Part shown: positions 34,861 to 43,328 of the stretch, one piece after another | How the letters are laid out: each line of letters starts with the position of its first letter | Numbering within the stretch: position 1 is the first letter of the stretch | Assembly (NCBI GenBank): GCA_963677785.2 | Contig: CAXXDH010000003.1 | Location: 620,001 to 684,000 of the forward strand | Direction of reading: 5' to 3' | From: G963665495 sp963677785 | Lineage (GTDB): Bacteria; Desulfobacterota; Desulfovibrionia; Desulfovibrionales; Desulfovibrionaceae | DNA length: 64,000 nt | Notes under the pieces: generated by a model | The model's input: only the letters and a program-made list of their open reading frames with translations | Told to the model about the DNA's origin: nothing | Database searches by the model: none | Position numbers and translations under genes: made by a program

Positions 34861-37836
34861 CTACTCGTCCTCATCCGCCGGGGCGAAGCCGCGGCGCATG
34901 GTGTTTTCGGTAACAACGCGCGGATCCATGAAGTGCAACAGATAGTCCGGGCCGCCGGTTTTGGTGCCGCCGCCCGAAAGCTTGAAACCGCCGAAGGCCT
35001 GGCGTTCGACCATGGCGCCCGTGGTGCCCCTGTTCAGGTAAAGGTTGCCCACCCGAAAATGAGTCCGCGCGTACTCCAGATGCTGCGGGCTGCGGCTGAA
35101 CACCCCGCTTGTGAGGGCGAAACGCGTATTGTTGGCAATCTCCACGGCCTGCTCAAAACTCGCCGCGCGCAGCACGGCCAGCACCGGGCCGAAGATCTCC
35201 TCCTGGGCCAGGCGGCTCTCCGGGGCGACTTCCGCGAAAATGGCCAGGGGTACGTAGCAGCCCGTATCGGGTACGTCCCGTTCCAGCAGCAGGCGGCCTT
35301 CCTGTTTGCCCAAAGCGATATATTCGCGGATTTTTTGTTGCGCCGCCGTATCCACCACCGGCCCCATATAACTGGCCGGATCTTCAGCCGGACCAATAGC
35401 GATGGAGCGGGCCGCCTCCACCAACCGCTCGATAAAACGGTCGTAAATGGCGTCCAGAACAATGACACGGGAGCAGGCCGAGCATTTCTGCCCCTGGAAT
35501 CCGAAGGCCGAATACAATACCTGCAGCACGGCCTCGTCCAGGTCCGCGTCGTCGTCGATGATCACGGCGTTTTTGCCGCCCATCTCGCAAACGACCCGCT
35601 TGAGCTGCGGCTGGCCGGGCAAGGTTCTGCCCGCGGTTTCCCAAATATGCAGCCCCACTTCCATGGACCCGGTAAAGGCGATGGTGGCCACGTCCGGATG
35701 GGACACCAGATAGTCGCCGATCTCGCTGCCGCGTCCGGGCAGATAGTTGAAGACGCCGGGCGGGAATCCCGCCTCCTGAAAAATGTCGCAAAGGGTCTGC
35801 CCCACCACGGGCGACAGGTTGGAGGGCTTGTAGATCACGCAGTTGCCCGTAACCATGGCCGCGCTGCACATGCCGCAGGAAATGGCCAGGGGAAAATTCC
35901 AGGGCGCCACCACAAGGGCCGTGCCCCGAGGTTCGTAAAAATACTCATTGCGCTCGCCGGGCGCGTGTCCGCAGCGCCGGGCACGAGCCAGACGCAGCAT
36001 GTCGCGCGCGTAGTATTCCATGAAATCAATGGCCTCGCCCACGTCGCCGTGGGCCTGGCCCCACTGCTTGCCCACTTCCAGAATCTGCCAGGCCGAGAGT
36101 TCGTGGATCCGTTTGCGGGCGATGTCCGCGGCCCGGCGAACGAGCGCGGCCCGTTGGGCCGGATCCGTGGCGCGCCAGCCCGGATAGGCGGCCTTGGCGG
36201 CGGCCAGGGCCTGGTCCGCTTCGTCCTTTCCGGCCTGGGCCACCCGTCCGACGATTTCCGCCGGCTCGGCCGGATTCACCGACTCGATGCTGTCGTCCGT
36301 ACGTACGGCCATACCGTTGATGTAGAGCGGGCATTCGCGCGGCAATTGTGCCCGGGCCTGGGCAATGGCCGCCGTAAAGGCCCGGCGTTCGTCCGCCAGT
36401 GTGAAATCGGCCTCGGGCTGGTTTTCAAAGCGCTCCGGAGCGGATGCGGGCGCTTCTGCGGTCATGAGCGTCGCGGGATCGGCCAGGAGCCTGTCCTCGT
36501 CCAGCTCGCTGGAAAAGCTCTGGCGCAAAAAGGACTCGTTGGCCGTATTCTCCAGCAGCCGCCGGACCAGATAGGCCATGCCCGGGATCAACTGTCCGTA
36601 CGGGCAATACAGCCGCACGCGCCCGGCCACGGCCCGCAGCCCCTTGCGGACCGGTTCGGCCATGCCGTAGAGCACCTGGAATTCGTAGCGCGACTCCGGC
36701 ACCTGAAGTTCCTGCGCCTGTTCCATCACCGCGCTGATGGTCCGGATATTGTGCGATCCGCAGGCCAGACGGCAGATGTCGTGATTTTTCAAAATCAACG
36801 CCGCTTCGCGCTCGAACGCGGCGTCCGTGGCGGCCTTGTCCGTATGCACCGGCACGGGCAGGCCATGCTGGCGGGCGAGCACGGTTTCATAATCCCAGTA
36901 AGCGCCCTTGACCAGACGGATGGAGATGGGCAGCGCGTTGGTCCGCGCCCAGGAAAGCAGCTCTTCAATATCCTGTTCGGTTTCCCGCAGATAGGCCTGA
37001 AACACGATGCCCAGCCCGTCGTAGTCGCGAAATTCCGGGGCGCTGCGCAACTGCTTGAAAAGTTCGATGGTGATGTCTTTGTAGGCCCGCTGCTCCATGT
37101 CGATGCACATGAAGCCGCTCAGGGACTTGACCTTGCGGTAGATGCGCCCCACACGGGCCAGAATACCGGCCACCGAGCCGTCCGGATCCGCGGGTTTGGC
37201 CTGCGAGTAAAAGGCCGAGGGCTTGACCGCCACATTGATCCGGGGCTCATGGCCCCAGTCCGGCCCTTCATCGCCCGTACGCAGGGCCTTCCATCTGGGC
37301 TGCTCCGTTTCCAGCGCGTCCAGCAATTCGAGATAATCGGCCAGGTAGGCGTCGGCTTCGGCCTCGCTGACCGTGGCCTCGCCCAGCAGGTCCACCACAA
37401 CGGCAAAGCCGTCCTTGCGGAGCTTGCGGATGTTCTTGATGGCCTCGCCCGTGTTCTCGCCGATGATGAACTGGCGAGCCATTTTCTCAATATTGCCGCG
37501 CAGGGTTTTGGCCAGCACCTTGCCGGCCAGTTTCCCGGCCAGGCCCGTACCCGCCACATTGCCCGCGCCCCATTTGAGCACGGCCGGGACCTCTTCCTCT
37601 TTGCCGAAATACTCGTCGATGTGGCGGCTCAAGGATTCGGAGGTGGTCAGATAGGGCAGCACATCCACAAACCGGAACATCTGGATTTTGAAGGACTCGT
37701 TCCGCATGCACCAGTCCATGACCTTTCCGGTCCACCATCCTTTGTTGAAAATGGAAGGCGCTTCTCCCCGAATGCTATCGAAAAACTGTTTCCCGCGTTC
37801 GACAATCTTCTGCTCCAACTCGGCCCGTTCGCTCAT
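34861..37836 (-). CDS. putA: Bifunctional proline dehydrogenase / L-glutamate-gamma-semialdehyde dehydrogenase PutA
   Basis: A 991-residue fused enzyme that oxidises proline to glutamate in two steps. The N-terminal proline dehydrogenase barrel (about 80-460) has VVVDLLGEATVSEAEAD, IRLVKGAYWDYE and EFQVLYGMAEPVRKGL (FAD and substrate segments). The C-terminal aldehyde dehydrogenase (about 500-985) has NFPLAISCGM, EMGGKNAVI with the Glu and FQGQKCSACSRV with the catalytic Cys. It lacks the ribbon-helix-helix DNA-binding domain of E. coli PutA, so it is a short PutA of about 1000 residues. It is divergent from the liv operon and shares its promoter region. Confidence 0.96.
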   Translation of the reverse strand: MSERAELEQKIVERGKQFFDSIRGEAPSIFNKGWWTGKVMDWCMRNESFKIQMFRFVDVLPYLTTSESLSRHIDEYFGKEEEVPAVLKWGAGNVAGTGLAGKLAGKVLAKTLRGNIEKMARQFIIGENTGEAIKNIRKLRKDGFAVVVDLLGEATVSEAEADAYLADYLELLDALETEQPRWKALRTGDEGPDWGHEPRINVAVKPSAFYSQAKPADPDGSVAGILARVGRIYRKVKSLSGFMCIDMEQRAYKDITIELFKQLRSAPEFRDYDGLGIVFQAYLRETEQDIEELLSWARTNALPISIRLVKGAYWDYETVLARQHGLPVPVHTDKAATDAAFEREAALILKNHDICRLACGSHNIRTISAVMEQAQELQVPESRYEFQVLYGMAEPVRKGLRAVAGRVRLYCPYGQLIPGMAYLVRRLLENTANESFLRQSFSSELDEDRLLADPATLMTAEAPASAPERFENQPEADFTLADERRAFTAAIAQARAQLPRECPLYINGMAVRTDDSIESVNPAEPAEIVGRVAQAGKDEADQALAAAKAAYPGWRATDPAQRAALVRRAADIARKRIHELSAWQILEVGKQWGQAHGDVGEAIDFMEYYARDMLRLARARRCGHAPGERNEYFYEPRGTALVVAPWNFPLAISCGMCSAAMVTGNCVIYKPSNLSPVVGQTLCDIFQEAGFPPGVFNYLPGRGSEIGDYLVSHPDVATIAFTGSMEVGLHIWETAGRTLPGQPQLKRVVCEMGGKNAVIIDDDADLDEAVLQVLYSAFGFQGQKCSACSRVIVLDAIYDRFIERLVEAARSIAIGPAEDPASYMGPVVDTAAQQKIREYIALGKQEGRLLLERDVPDTGCYVPLAIFAEVAPESRLAQEEIFGPVLAVLRAASFEQAVEIANNTRFALTSGVFSRSPQHLEYARTHFRVGNLYLNRGTTGAMVERQAFGGFKLSGGGTKTGGPDYLLHFMDPRVVTENTMRRGFAPADEDE

Positions 37837-37929
37837 GAGAACCTCTCTTTTCTTGCATGGTGCGCTTGCATGTGGTCAAAAGCCGGACAGGAAACCCCCT
37901 CGTTACATCTGATTATAGCTGTACTTTTC

Positions 37930-37963
37930 ACATACTTGCAAAAAAAGCCAAGTGCAAGTATGT
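37930..37963. promoter_or_regulatory. Perfect 11-bp inverted repeat between putA and livG
   Basis: ACATACTTGCA (37930-37940), a 12-nt spacer (AAAAAAGCCAAG) and TGCAAGTATGT (37953-37963). The half-site centres are about 23 bp apart, two helical turns, which suits a dimeric regulator covering one DNA face. It lies about 95 bp from the putA start and 49 bp from the livG start. It is a candidate shared operator for the divergent amino-acid genes. No T-run follows, so a terminator is less likely. No regulator gene is adjacent. Confidence 0.65.
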
Positions 37964-38011
37964 CACAAGCTAACAATCAGCGCTCATTGGGAATAAGGCA
38001 GATAATAGTCT

Positions 38012-38794
38012 ATGCAGCATGCCACGCAGCAGCAATTGGAGTTGGAAAAAGTCAGCGTGAACTTCGGGGGCATTCGTGCGCTTTCCGAAGTCAGCTTCAC
38101 CATCGATCCCGGCGAAATCGTCGGATTGATCGGCCCGAACGGGGCGGGCAAAACCACCATTTTCAATGTCATCACCGGCGTCTACTCGCTCACGTCCGGA
38201 GACGTCCGCTTTTCCGGCAACTCCCTGAAAGGCAAGCGGCCTTTTCGGATTTTGTCTGCCGGCATTGCCCGGACTTTTCAGAATATCCGCCTTTTTCAGA
38301 ACATGACCGCCCTGGAAAACGTGATGATCGCCCAGCACGCGCGCTCCAAAGCCGGGGTGTTCGGCTCCATCCTGCGGTTGCCTTCCCAACGCCGCGAAGA
38401 AGCGCAAATCCGCGAAAACGCCCGCAACGCCCTGCACTTCATGGAAATGGAACAGGACGCGGACGTTGTGGCCAAAAATCTGCCCTACGGGCACCAGCGC
38501 CGCCTGGAAATCGCCCGGGCGCTCGCATCGTATCCTTCCGTGCTGCTCCTGGACGAACCCGCAGCCGGGTTGAACCCCGCGGAATCGCGCGAGCTGATGG
38601 GCGTTATCCAGCGTATCGTGGACCGCGGCGTCAGCGTGCTGCTGGTGGAGCACGACATGCAGGTGGTCATGGGCATCTGCCGCCATCTCGTGGTCCTGGA
38701 CCACGGAGAAAAAATAGCCGAAGGAAAACCCGAGGTGATCCAGCACGATCCCACGGTTATCGAGGCGTACCTCGGACAGCAGACCGAGGTTTAA
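38012..38794 (+). CDS. livG: Branched-chain amino-acid ABC transporter, ATP-binding protein LivG
   Basis: A 260-residue ATPase. Walker A is GPNGAGKTT, the LivG-type segment ARTFQNIRLFQNMTALENVM follows the Q-loop, the signature is LPYGHQRRLEIARAL and Walker B is VLLLDEPAAGLN, with VEHDMQVV holding the switch His. It is the first gene of a five-gene liv set (G-J-H-M-F on the same strand) and is separated from livJ by 31 bp. Confidence 0.95.
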   Translation: MQHATQQQLELEKVSVNFGGIRALSEVSFTIDPGEIVGLIGPNGAGKTTIFNVITGVYSLTSGDVRFSGNSLKGKRPFRILSAGIARTFQNIRLFQNMTALENVMIAQHARSKAGVFGSILRLPSQRREEAQIRENARNALHFMEMEQDADVVAKNLPYGHQRRLEIARALASYPSVLLLDEPAAGLNPAESRELMGVIQRIVDRGVSVLLVEHDMQVVMGICRHLVVLDHGEKIAEGKPEVIQHDPTVIEAYLGQQTEV

Positions 38795-38825
38795 ACTTAA
38801 CAGGACGTATGAGGGAGCAAACACA

Positions 38826-39962
38826 ATGAAAAAAACTATCGTATTATTGCTGACTCTGAGCATGGCTCTGCTGTTCGCCATGGGCGCTTCCGCCGAGGAC
38901 AAAGTTCTGAAAATCGGCACCATCAGCCCCATCACCGGACCGTACGCGGCCGACGGCAACGACATTGTCAACGGTACGAAAACCGCGGTCAAACTGTTCG
39001 AAGCCGACGGCGGGATTCCCGGCTACTCCAAAATCGAAGTGGTCTCCCAGGACAGCGCCTGTGATCCGCGCCAGGCCGTGGCCGCCGCCAACAAGCTGCT
39101 GAGCGAAGACGTCGCCGCCGTTGTGGGCTCCTACTGCTCCTCCGCCACCATCCCTGCTTCCGAGGTGCTGGATGAAGGCCCGATCCCCATGATCACCCCG
39201 GCCTCCACCAACCCCAAAGTCACCACCCGCGGGCTGAAATACATGTTCCGGATGTGTGGCATTGACGAACACCAGTCCCAGGCCGCCGTGAAATTCATGA
39301 AGGACGTGCTCAAAGCCAAAACCGTCTACATCCTGGACGACAAGACCACCTACTCGCAGCACCTGGCCGAGTTCGTGGCCGAAGCCAGCGCAAAAGCCGG
39401 CATCAAAGTACTGGCCCACGAACATGTCAACGAAGGCGACATGGACTTTTCCGCCGTGCTGACCAAAATCAAACAGGCCAACCCGGACGTTTTCTACATG
39501 AGCCTGCAGAATTCCTCCTCCGGCATCAAAATGATCAAGCAGGTCCGCCAGCTGGGCCTCAAGTGCGCCATCCTCAGCCAGGACGCCGTATACCACCCGA
39601 ACTTCATCAAGGAAGCCAAAGAGGACTCCCAGGGCGTATACTTCACCTTTGGCTGGGTTGACAAAGATACCCCCAACTTTAAGAAATTCATCGAACTCTA
39701 CAAAAAAGATTACGGCGCACCGGGCGCATACTCCGCCTACGCTTATGACAGCGCCTGGTCCCTCCTGACCGCCATCAAGGACTCCGGTTCGACCGATCCC
39801 GACAAAATCCGCGCGGCCATGATGAAAATCGACACGGACGGCGCTTCCAAACACATCAAGTTCGCCGACAACGGCGATTCCGGTTCCAACTACATCATTT
39901 ACGAAGTCAAGGGCGACGTGTTCGTGCCCTACTACGATCCGGCCACCGGCAAGAAGTTCTAA
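38826..39962 (+). CDS. Branched-chain amino-acid ABC transporter, periplasmic binding protein LivJ/LivK
   Basis: A 378-residue binding protein with a signal peptide ending at ASA (about residue 23). The mature part is a type I periplasmic-binding fold (LKIGTISPITGPYAADGNDIVNGTKTAV is the family start). VGSYCSSATIPASEVLDEGPIPMITPAS carries the ligand-contacting loop and ILDDKTTYSQHLAEF the second lobe. It captures Leu, Ile, Val or a relative for the LivHM channel. A strong hairpin follows before livH, which may raise its message level over the membrane genes. Confidence 0.94.
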   Translation: MKKTIVLLLTLSMALLFAMGASAEDKVLKIGTISPITGPYAADGNDIVNGTKTAVKLFEADGGIPGYSKIEVVSQDSACDPRQAVAAANKLLSEDVAAVVGSYCSSATIPASEVLDEGPIPMITPASTNPKVTTRGLKYMFRMCGIDEHQSQAAVKFMKDVLKAKTVYILDDKTTYSQHLAEFVAEASAKAGIKVLAHEHVNEGDMDFSAVLTKIKQANPDVFYMSLQNSSSGIKMIKQVRQLGLKCAILSQDAVYHPNFIKEAKEDSQGVYFTFGWVDKDTPNFKKFIELYKKDYGAPGAYSAYAYDSAWSLLTAIKDSGSTDPDKIRAAMMKIDTDGASKHIKFADNGDSGSNYIIYEVKGDVFVPYYDPATGKKF

Positions 39963-39991
39963 TCCGGGCCGTGTCATCTGAACAAAGACAA

Positions 39992-40022
39992 AGCCTCCGG
40001 AAGGCCCGGCCTTCCGGAGGCT
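39992..40022. repeat. 13-bp perfect hairpin between livJ and livH
   Basis: AGCCTCCGGAAGG, loop CCCGG, CCTTCCGGAGGCT. It has no T-run, so it is unlikely to be a full terminator. In comparable operons such a hairpin protects the 3' end of the abundant binding-protein message; that is an inference here. The CTCCGG core recalls the palindromic repeat found elsewhere in the window. Confidence 0.7.
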
Positions 40023-40042
40023 CATAAAGCTGAGCGTACGTA

Positions 40043-40954
40043 ATGGAATTTTTTCTCCAGCAATGCATCAACGGCGTAACTCTGGGCGGCTTTTACGCGC
40101 TAATCGCCCTGGGCTACACACTGGTGTTCGGCATTATCCAACTCATCAACTTCGCCCACGGCGAATTCTACGCCTCCGGCGGGTATATGGGCGTCATCGT
40201 GCTCAGCTATCTCTCCGCCCAGGGCTATGTGGAAAGCTACCCGTGGCTCTGCCTCGGGGCCTCGTTCATCCTGGCCATGAGCTACGCGGCCATGTTGGCC
40301 ATGGCCGTGGAAAAGGTGGCCTATTTGCCGCTGCGCAAAGCCTCGCGGCTGTCCATGCTGCTTTCCGCGCTGGGCATGTCCATTTTTCTGCAAAACGGCC
40401 TGATGCTCACCCAGGGCGTTTACGACAAGACCTACCCCAGCATGTTCCGCTCGGGCGTCATCCACATGGGCTCGGTCAGCCTCAGCTACATGCAGATTCT
40501 CATCGTGGCCATCACCGCGCTGCTGCTGCTCGGACTGAACGCCCTCGTGTTCCGGACCAAACTGGGCAAGGCCATGCGCGCCACGGCCCAGGATAAGACC
40601 ATGGCCGCGCTGGTGGGCATCAATTCCAACCGGATCATCAGCGCCACCTTCGCCATCGGCGCGGCGCTGGCAGCCGCCGCGGGCATCATGGTCGGCATGT
40701 ATTACGGAGCCGTGCGCTACGACATGGGCTTCGTACCCGGCATCAAGGCCTTTGCCGCGGCCGTGCTGGGCGGCATCGGCAACATCACCGGCGCCATGAT
40801 CGGCGGGCTGGTCATCGGCCTGGTTGAGATTTTCGCGGCAGCCTATATTTCCAGCGAATACAAAGACGTATTCGCTTTTGTTATCATGATTGCAGTTCTT
40901 TATTTCATGCCCACGGGCATCATGGGCGAGAATGTCGATGACACACGCGTATAA
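40043..40954 (+). CDS. livH: Branched-chain amino-acid ABC transporter permease LivH
   Basis: A 303-residue permease with about eight membrane helices. The N-terminal QQCINGVTLGGFYALIALGYTLVFGII is the LivH signature. An EAA-like loop lies around GKAMRATAQDKTMAALVGIN, where the ATPase LivG or LivF docks. The C-terminal AFAAAVLGGIGNITGAMIGG is typical. The livM start overlaps its end by about 23 nt. Confidence 0.95.
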   Translation: MEFFLQQCINGVTLGGFYALIALGYTLVFGIIQLINFAHGEFYASGGYMGVIVLSYLSAQGYVESYPWLCLGASFILAMSYAAMLAMAVEKVAYLPLRKASRLSMLLSALGMSIFLQNGLMLTQGVYDKTYPSMFRSGVIHMGSVSLSYMQILIVAITALLLLGLNALVFRTKLGKAMRATAQDKTMAALVGINSNRIISATFAIGAALAAAAGIMVGMYYGAVRYDMGFVPGIKAFAAAVLGGIGNITGAMIGGLVIGLVEIFAAAYISSEYKDVFAFVIMIAVLYFMPTGIMGENVDDTRV

Positions 40955-42158
40955 AAAAGTACTCAAAGTCTGGCTGATCGGAATGGCCTGGTTCTACCTG
41001 CTGCTCTGGCCGCTGATGGGCATCAGCAAGGACGGCCTCGAATTCGCAAGCAGCCTGCGGGTCCTGGCCTATGTGGCTTCGGTCTCGTTCTGCTGCGTGA
41101 TCATCTGGCTGCTGCACAAGAACGACAAGCTGCTTTTCATCACCAGACCCGTGAACAACGCCTCGGCGGGCGTCGTAGCCGCGGCCAACCGCTTGCCCAG
41201 ATGGCTGCTCTACGGCCTGCTGCTGGGCTGCTGCCTGCTCCTCCCCGCGTTCGGCGGACGCTATACGCTCGACGTCTCCATCAACGTCCTGATCTACGTC
41301 TGCCTGGGGCTCGGCCTGAACATCGTGGTCGGGCTCTGCGGCCTGCTGGACCTGGGCTACATCGCTTTCTACGGCGTTGGCGCCTACACGTACGCGCTGC
41401 TCAGCCTGGGCTACAATATTTCTTTCTGGCTCTGTCTGCCCATTTCGGGCTGCATGGCCGCTCTGGCCGGGTGCATCATCGGCTACCCCACCCTGCGGAT
41501 GCGCGGGGACTACCTGGCCATCGTCACGCTGGGGTTCGGCGAAATCGTCCGTATCATTCTGAACAACTGGATGTCTTTGACCAACGGCCCCAACGGCCTG
41601 CTGGGCATCAAGGCGCCCATGATCCTGATTCCGGAATTCGCCCAGGGCCTGCATTTCGAAGACTTGTATCTGAAAAAACTGCCCTATCTGTTCCTGGTCA
41701 TTCTGGGGCTGACCATTTTTACCGTGGTGGCGGTCTACCGCCTGAATTATTCGCGTATCGGGCGTGCCTGGGAAGCCATCCGCGAAGACGAGACCGCGGC
41801 CGAGCTGATGGGCGTGAACACCTTTCGGTTCAAACTCCTGGCCTATGCCATGGGCGCGGTGTTCGGCGGGCTGGCCGGAGCCTTTTTCGCCGCGCGGATG
41901 CGCTTTGTCAGTCCGGGCAGCTTCACCTTCATCGAATCCGCCATGGTGCTTTCCATGGTGGTGCTGGGCGGCATGGCCTCCATTCCGGGCGTCATCGTGG
42001 GCGCGCTGGCGCTGATCGCCCTGCCCGAAGTGTTCCGCGATTTCGAACAATACCGTATGCTCGCCTTCGGCGCGGCCATGACCATCATGATGGTCTTCCG
42101 GCCCAAAGGACTGATCCCGGCCTCGCGCTTCGGCAGCCGCTCGGAAGAAAACCATTAG
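40932..42158 (+). CDS. livM: Branched-chain amino-acid ABC transporter permease LivM
   Basis: A 408-residue permease, longer than LivH because of an N-terminal extension with extra helices (about 1-95). The core has GLGLNIVVGLCGLLDLGYIAFYGVGAYTYA, the EAA-like loop SRIGRAWEAIREDETAAELMGVN and a C-terminal FIESAMVLSMVVLGG. ATG 40932 (or 40938) overlaps the livH end; GGGCGAG is just upstream. It pairs with LivH to form the membrane channel. Confidence 0.95.
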   Translation: MSMTHAYKKVLKVWLIGMAWFYLLLWPLMGISKDGLEFASSLRVLAYVASVSFCCVIIWLLHKNDKLLFITRPVNNASAGVVAAANRLPRWLLYGLLLGCCLLLPAFGGRYTLDVSINVLIYVCLGLGLNIVVGLCGLLDLGYIAFYGVGAYTYALLSLGYNISFWLCLPISGCMAALAGCIIGYPTLRMRGDYLAIVTLGFGEIVRIILNNWMSLTNGPNGLLGIKAPMILIPEFAQGLHFEDLYLKKLPYLFLVILGLTIFTVVAVYRLNYSRIGRAWEAIREDETAAELMGVNTFRFKLLAYAMGAVFGGLAGAFFAARMRFVSPGSFTFIESAMVLSMVVLGGMASIPGVIVGALALIALPEVFRDFEQYRMLAFGAAMTIMMVFRPKGLIPASRFGSRSEENH

Positions 42159-42183
42159 CTGGGCTCAATCATACTTATTTTAT

Positions 42184-42345
42184 TGGGGTTCTGCCCCAAA
42201 CCCCGCCAGGGGGGGAGCGCCCCCCTGGACCCGCGAACAGGGCTACTATCGCAGTTAATACTGCTTACCATATTACCCAGTTAAAAGTTTTTGGAGGTTC
42301 TAAGGAACCTTTTTTCAAAAAAGTTCCTTAGCCGCCGGAGGCATT
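42184..42345 (-). repeat. Palindromic repeat, copy A (two modules), between livM and livF
   Basis: Read on the minus strand: module 1 is CTCCGGCGG, then the stem CTAAGGAAC/GTTCCTTAG (42300-42331 on the plus strand) around a T6/A6 inner pair, then a CCAAAAACTTTT stretch. Module 2 (about 42184-42240) has two GC stems, CCAGGGGGG/CCCCCCTGG and GGGGTT/AACCCC-type. It is a homologue of the copy at 59257-59415, in the opposite orientation to it, and shares module 1 with copy B at 44297-44363. It lies in the 190 bp between two liv genes. Confidence 0.8.
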
Positions 42346-42352
42346 TATAAAC

Positions 42353-43072
42353 ATGGCAGAACCTATTCTTGAGTGCAGGGGCGTATCCGCGGCGTACGGG
42401 CGGATACTGGCCATCCGGGACATTTCGCTACAGATCTTTCCTGGTGAGATCGTGACGATCATCGGCGCCAACGGCGCGGGCAAAAGCACCACGCTGATGA
42501 CCATCTGCGGTATACTGCGCCCGACGAGCGGCGAGGTGTTCTACCAGGGCAAGGCCATCCACACTGTCTCCGCGGACAAACTGCCCAGCCGGGGCCTTTG
42601 CCAGGTGCCTGAGGGCCGCCGCATTTTTCCGCGTCTCTCGGTGCAGGAAAACCTCGACATGGGCGCTTATTTCCGCAATGACCACAAGGGCATTGCCGAG
42701 GACGTGGACTGGGTCTTCAACCTGTTTCCCGTACTCAAGGAACGCCGCAAACAGCCAGGCGGTACGCTCTCCGGCGGCGAGCAGCAGATGCTGGCCATGG
42801 GACGCGCGCTCATGGGCCGGCCCAAGCTCCTGCTCCTGGACGAACCCTCCATGGGGCTGGCGCCTCTGGTGGTGCAGCTGATTTTCCGTACCATCAGCGA
42901 CATCAACAAGCAGCGCGGCACCACCATCCTGCTGGTCGAGCAGAACGCCAACCTGGCCTTGCGCCTGGCTCAGCGCGGCTACGTGCTGGAAACCGGCCGC
43001 GTGGTGCTCGAAGACCGCTCCGAAGCGCTGCTGGCCAACGCCGACATCCGCAAAGCCTATCTGGGCGAATAG
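42353..43072 (+). CDS. livF: Branched-chain amino-acid ABC transporter, ATP-binding protein LivF
   Basis: A 239-residue ATPase. Walker A GANGAGKST, a LivF-type LCQVPEGRRIFPRLSVQENL, signature LSGGEQQMLAMGRAL, Walker B LLLLDEPSMGLA and VEQNANLALRLAQRGYVLETGRVVL at the switch. It completes the transporter with LivG. The 195-bp gap to livM is filled by a palindromic repeat, so polarity or an extra promoter is possible. A 61-codon frame follows 2 bp after its stop. Confidence 0.95.
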   Translation: MAEPILECRGVSAAYGRILAIRDISLQIFPGEIVTIIGANGAGKSTTLMTICGILRPTSGEVFYQGKAIHTVSADKLPSRGLCQVPEGRRIFPRLSVQENLDMGAYFRNDHKGIAEDVDWVFNLFPVLKERRKQPGGTLSGGEQQMLAMGRALMGRPKLLLLDEPSMGLAPLVVQLIFRTISDINKQRGTTILLVEQNANLALRLAQRGYVLETGRVVLEDRSEALLANADIRKAYLGE

Positions 43073-43074
43073 CC

Positions 43075-43260
43075 ATGCGTTTTTACACAATGATTCCCGA
43101 AGACCTTTGCGAAGACTACGAGTGGATTTTCATGCCCATGGAGGAATCAAAACTCGGCAATACCGACTTTTCCATTGCCCAACAAACCTTGCGAGTAATT
43201 CTCGGAGCCCTCAACATAGCGGAACCGGATGTCCGCAGCCTGCTTGACGATTTGCAGTAA
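43075..43260 (+). CDS. Small hypothetical protein (61 aa)
   Basis: A 61-residue acidic protein (EDLCEDYEWIFMPMEES, then DFSIAQQTLRVILGAL) starting 2 bp after the livF stop, consistent with translational coupling. No strong ribosome-binding site is seen. It resembles nothing recognised. Codon use fits the neighbours. It precedes an AAA+ ATPase by 68 bp. Confidence 0.5.
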   Translation: MRFYTMIPEDLCEDYEWIFMPMEESKLGNTDFSIAQQTLRVILGALNIAEPDVRSLLDDLQ

Positions 43261-43328
43261 GCGTCAACCTGCGTTTCTCTTCCGGTGTTCTCTTGTCCTG
43301 AGCCGCGAACTGCACTATACAAGCCCGT

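Noticed and set aside
34834..38829. A very long plus-strand open frame (over 1300 codons) opposite putA
   Set aside because: It lies antisense to putA, is made of low-complexity Gly/Ala/Arg/His-rich residues caused by GC-rich codons on the other strand, and has no ribosome-binding site or recognisable domain.
40920..42155. Minus-strand frame opposite livM
   Set aside because: Gln/Arg/His-rich shadow of a strongly biased membrane-protein gene.
38012..43072. The liv region as a novel system
   Set aside because: It is a conventional branched-chain amino-acid ABC operon; only the hairpins and shared upstream palindrome are worth attention.
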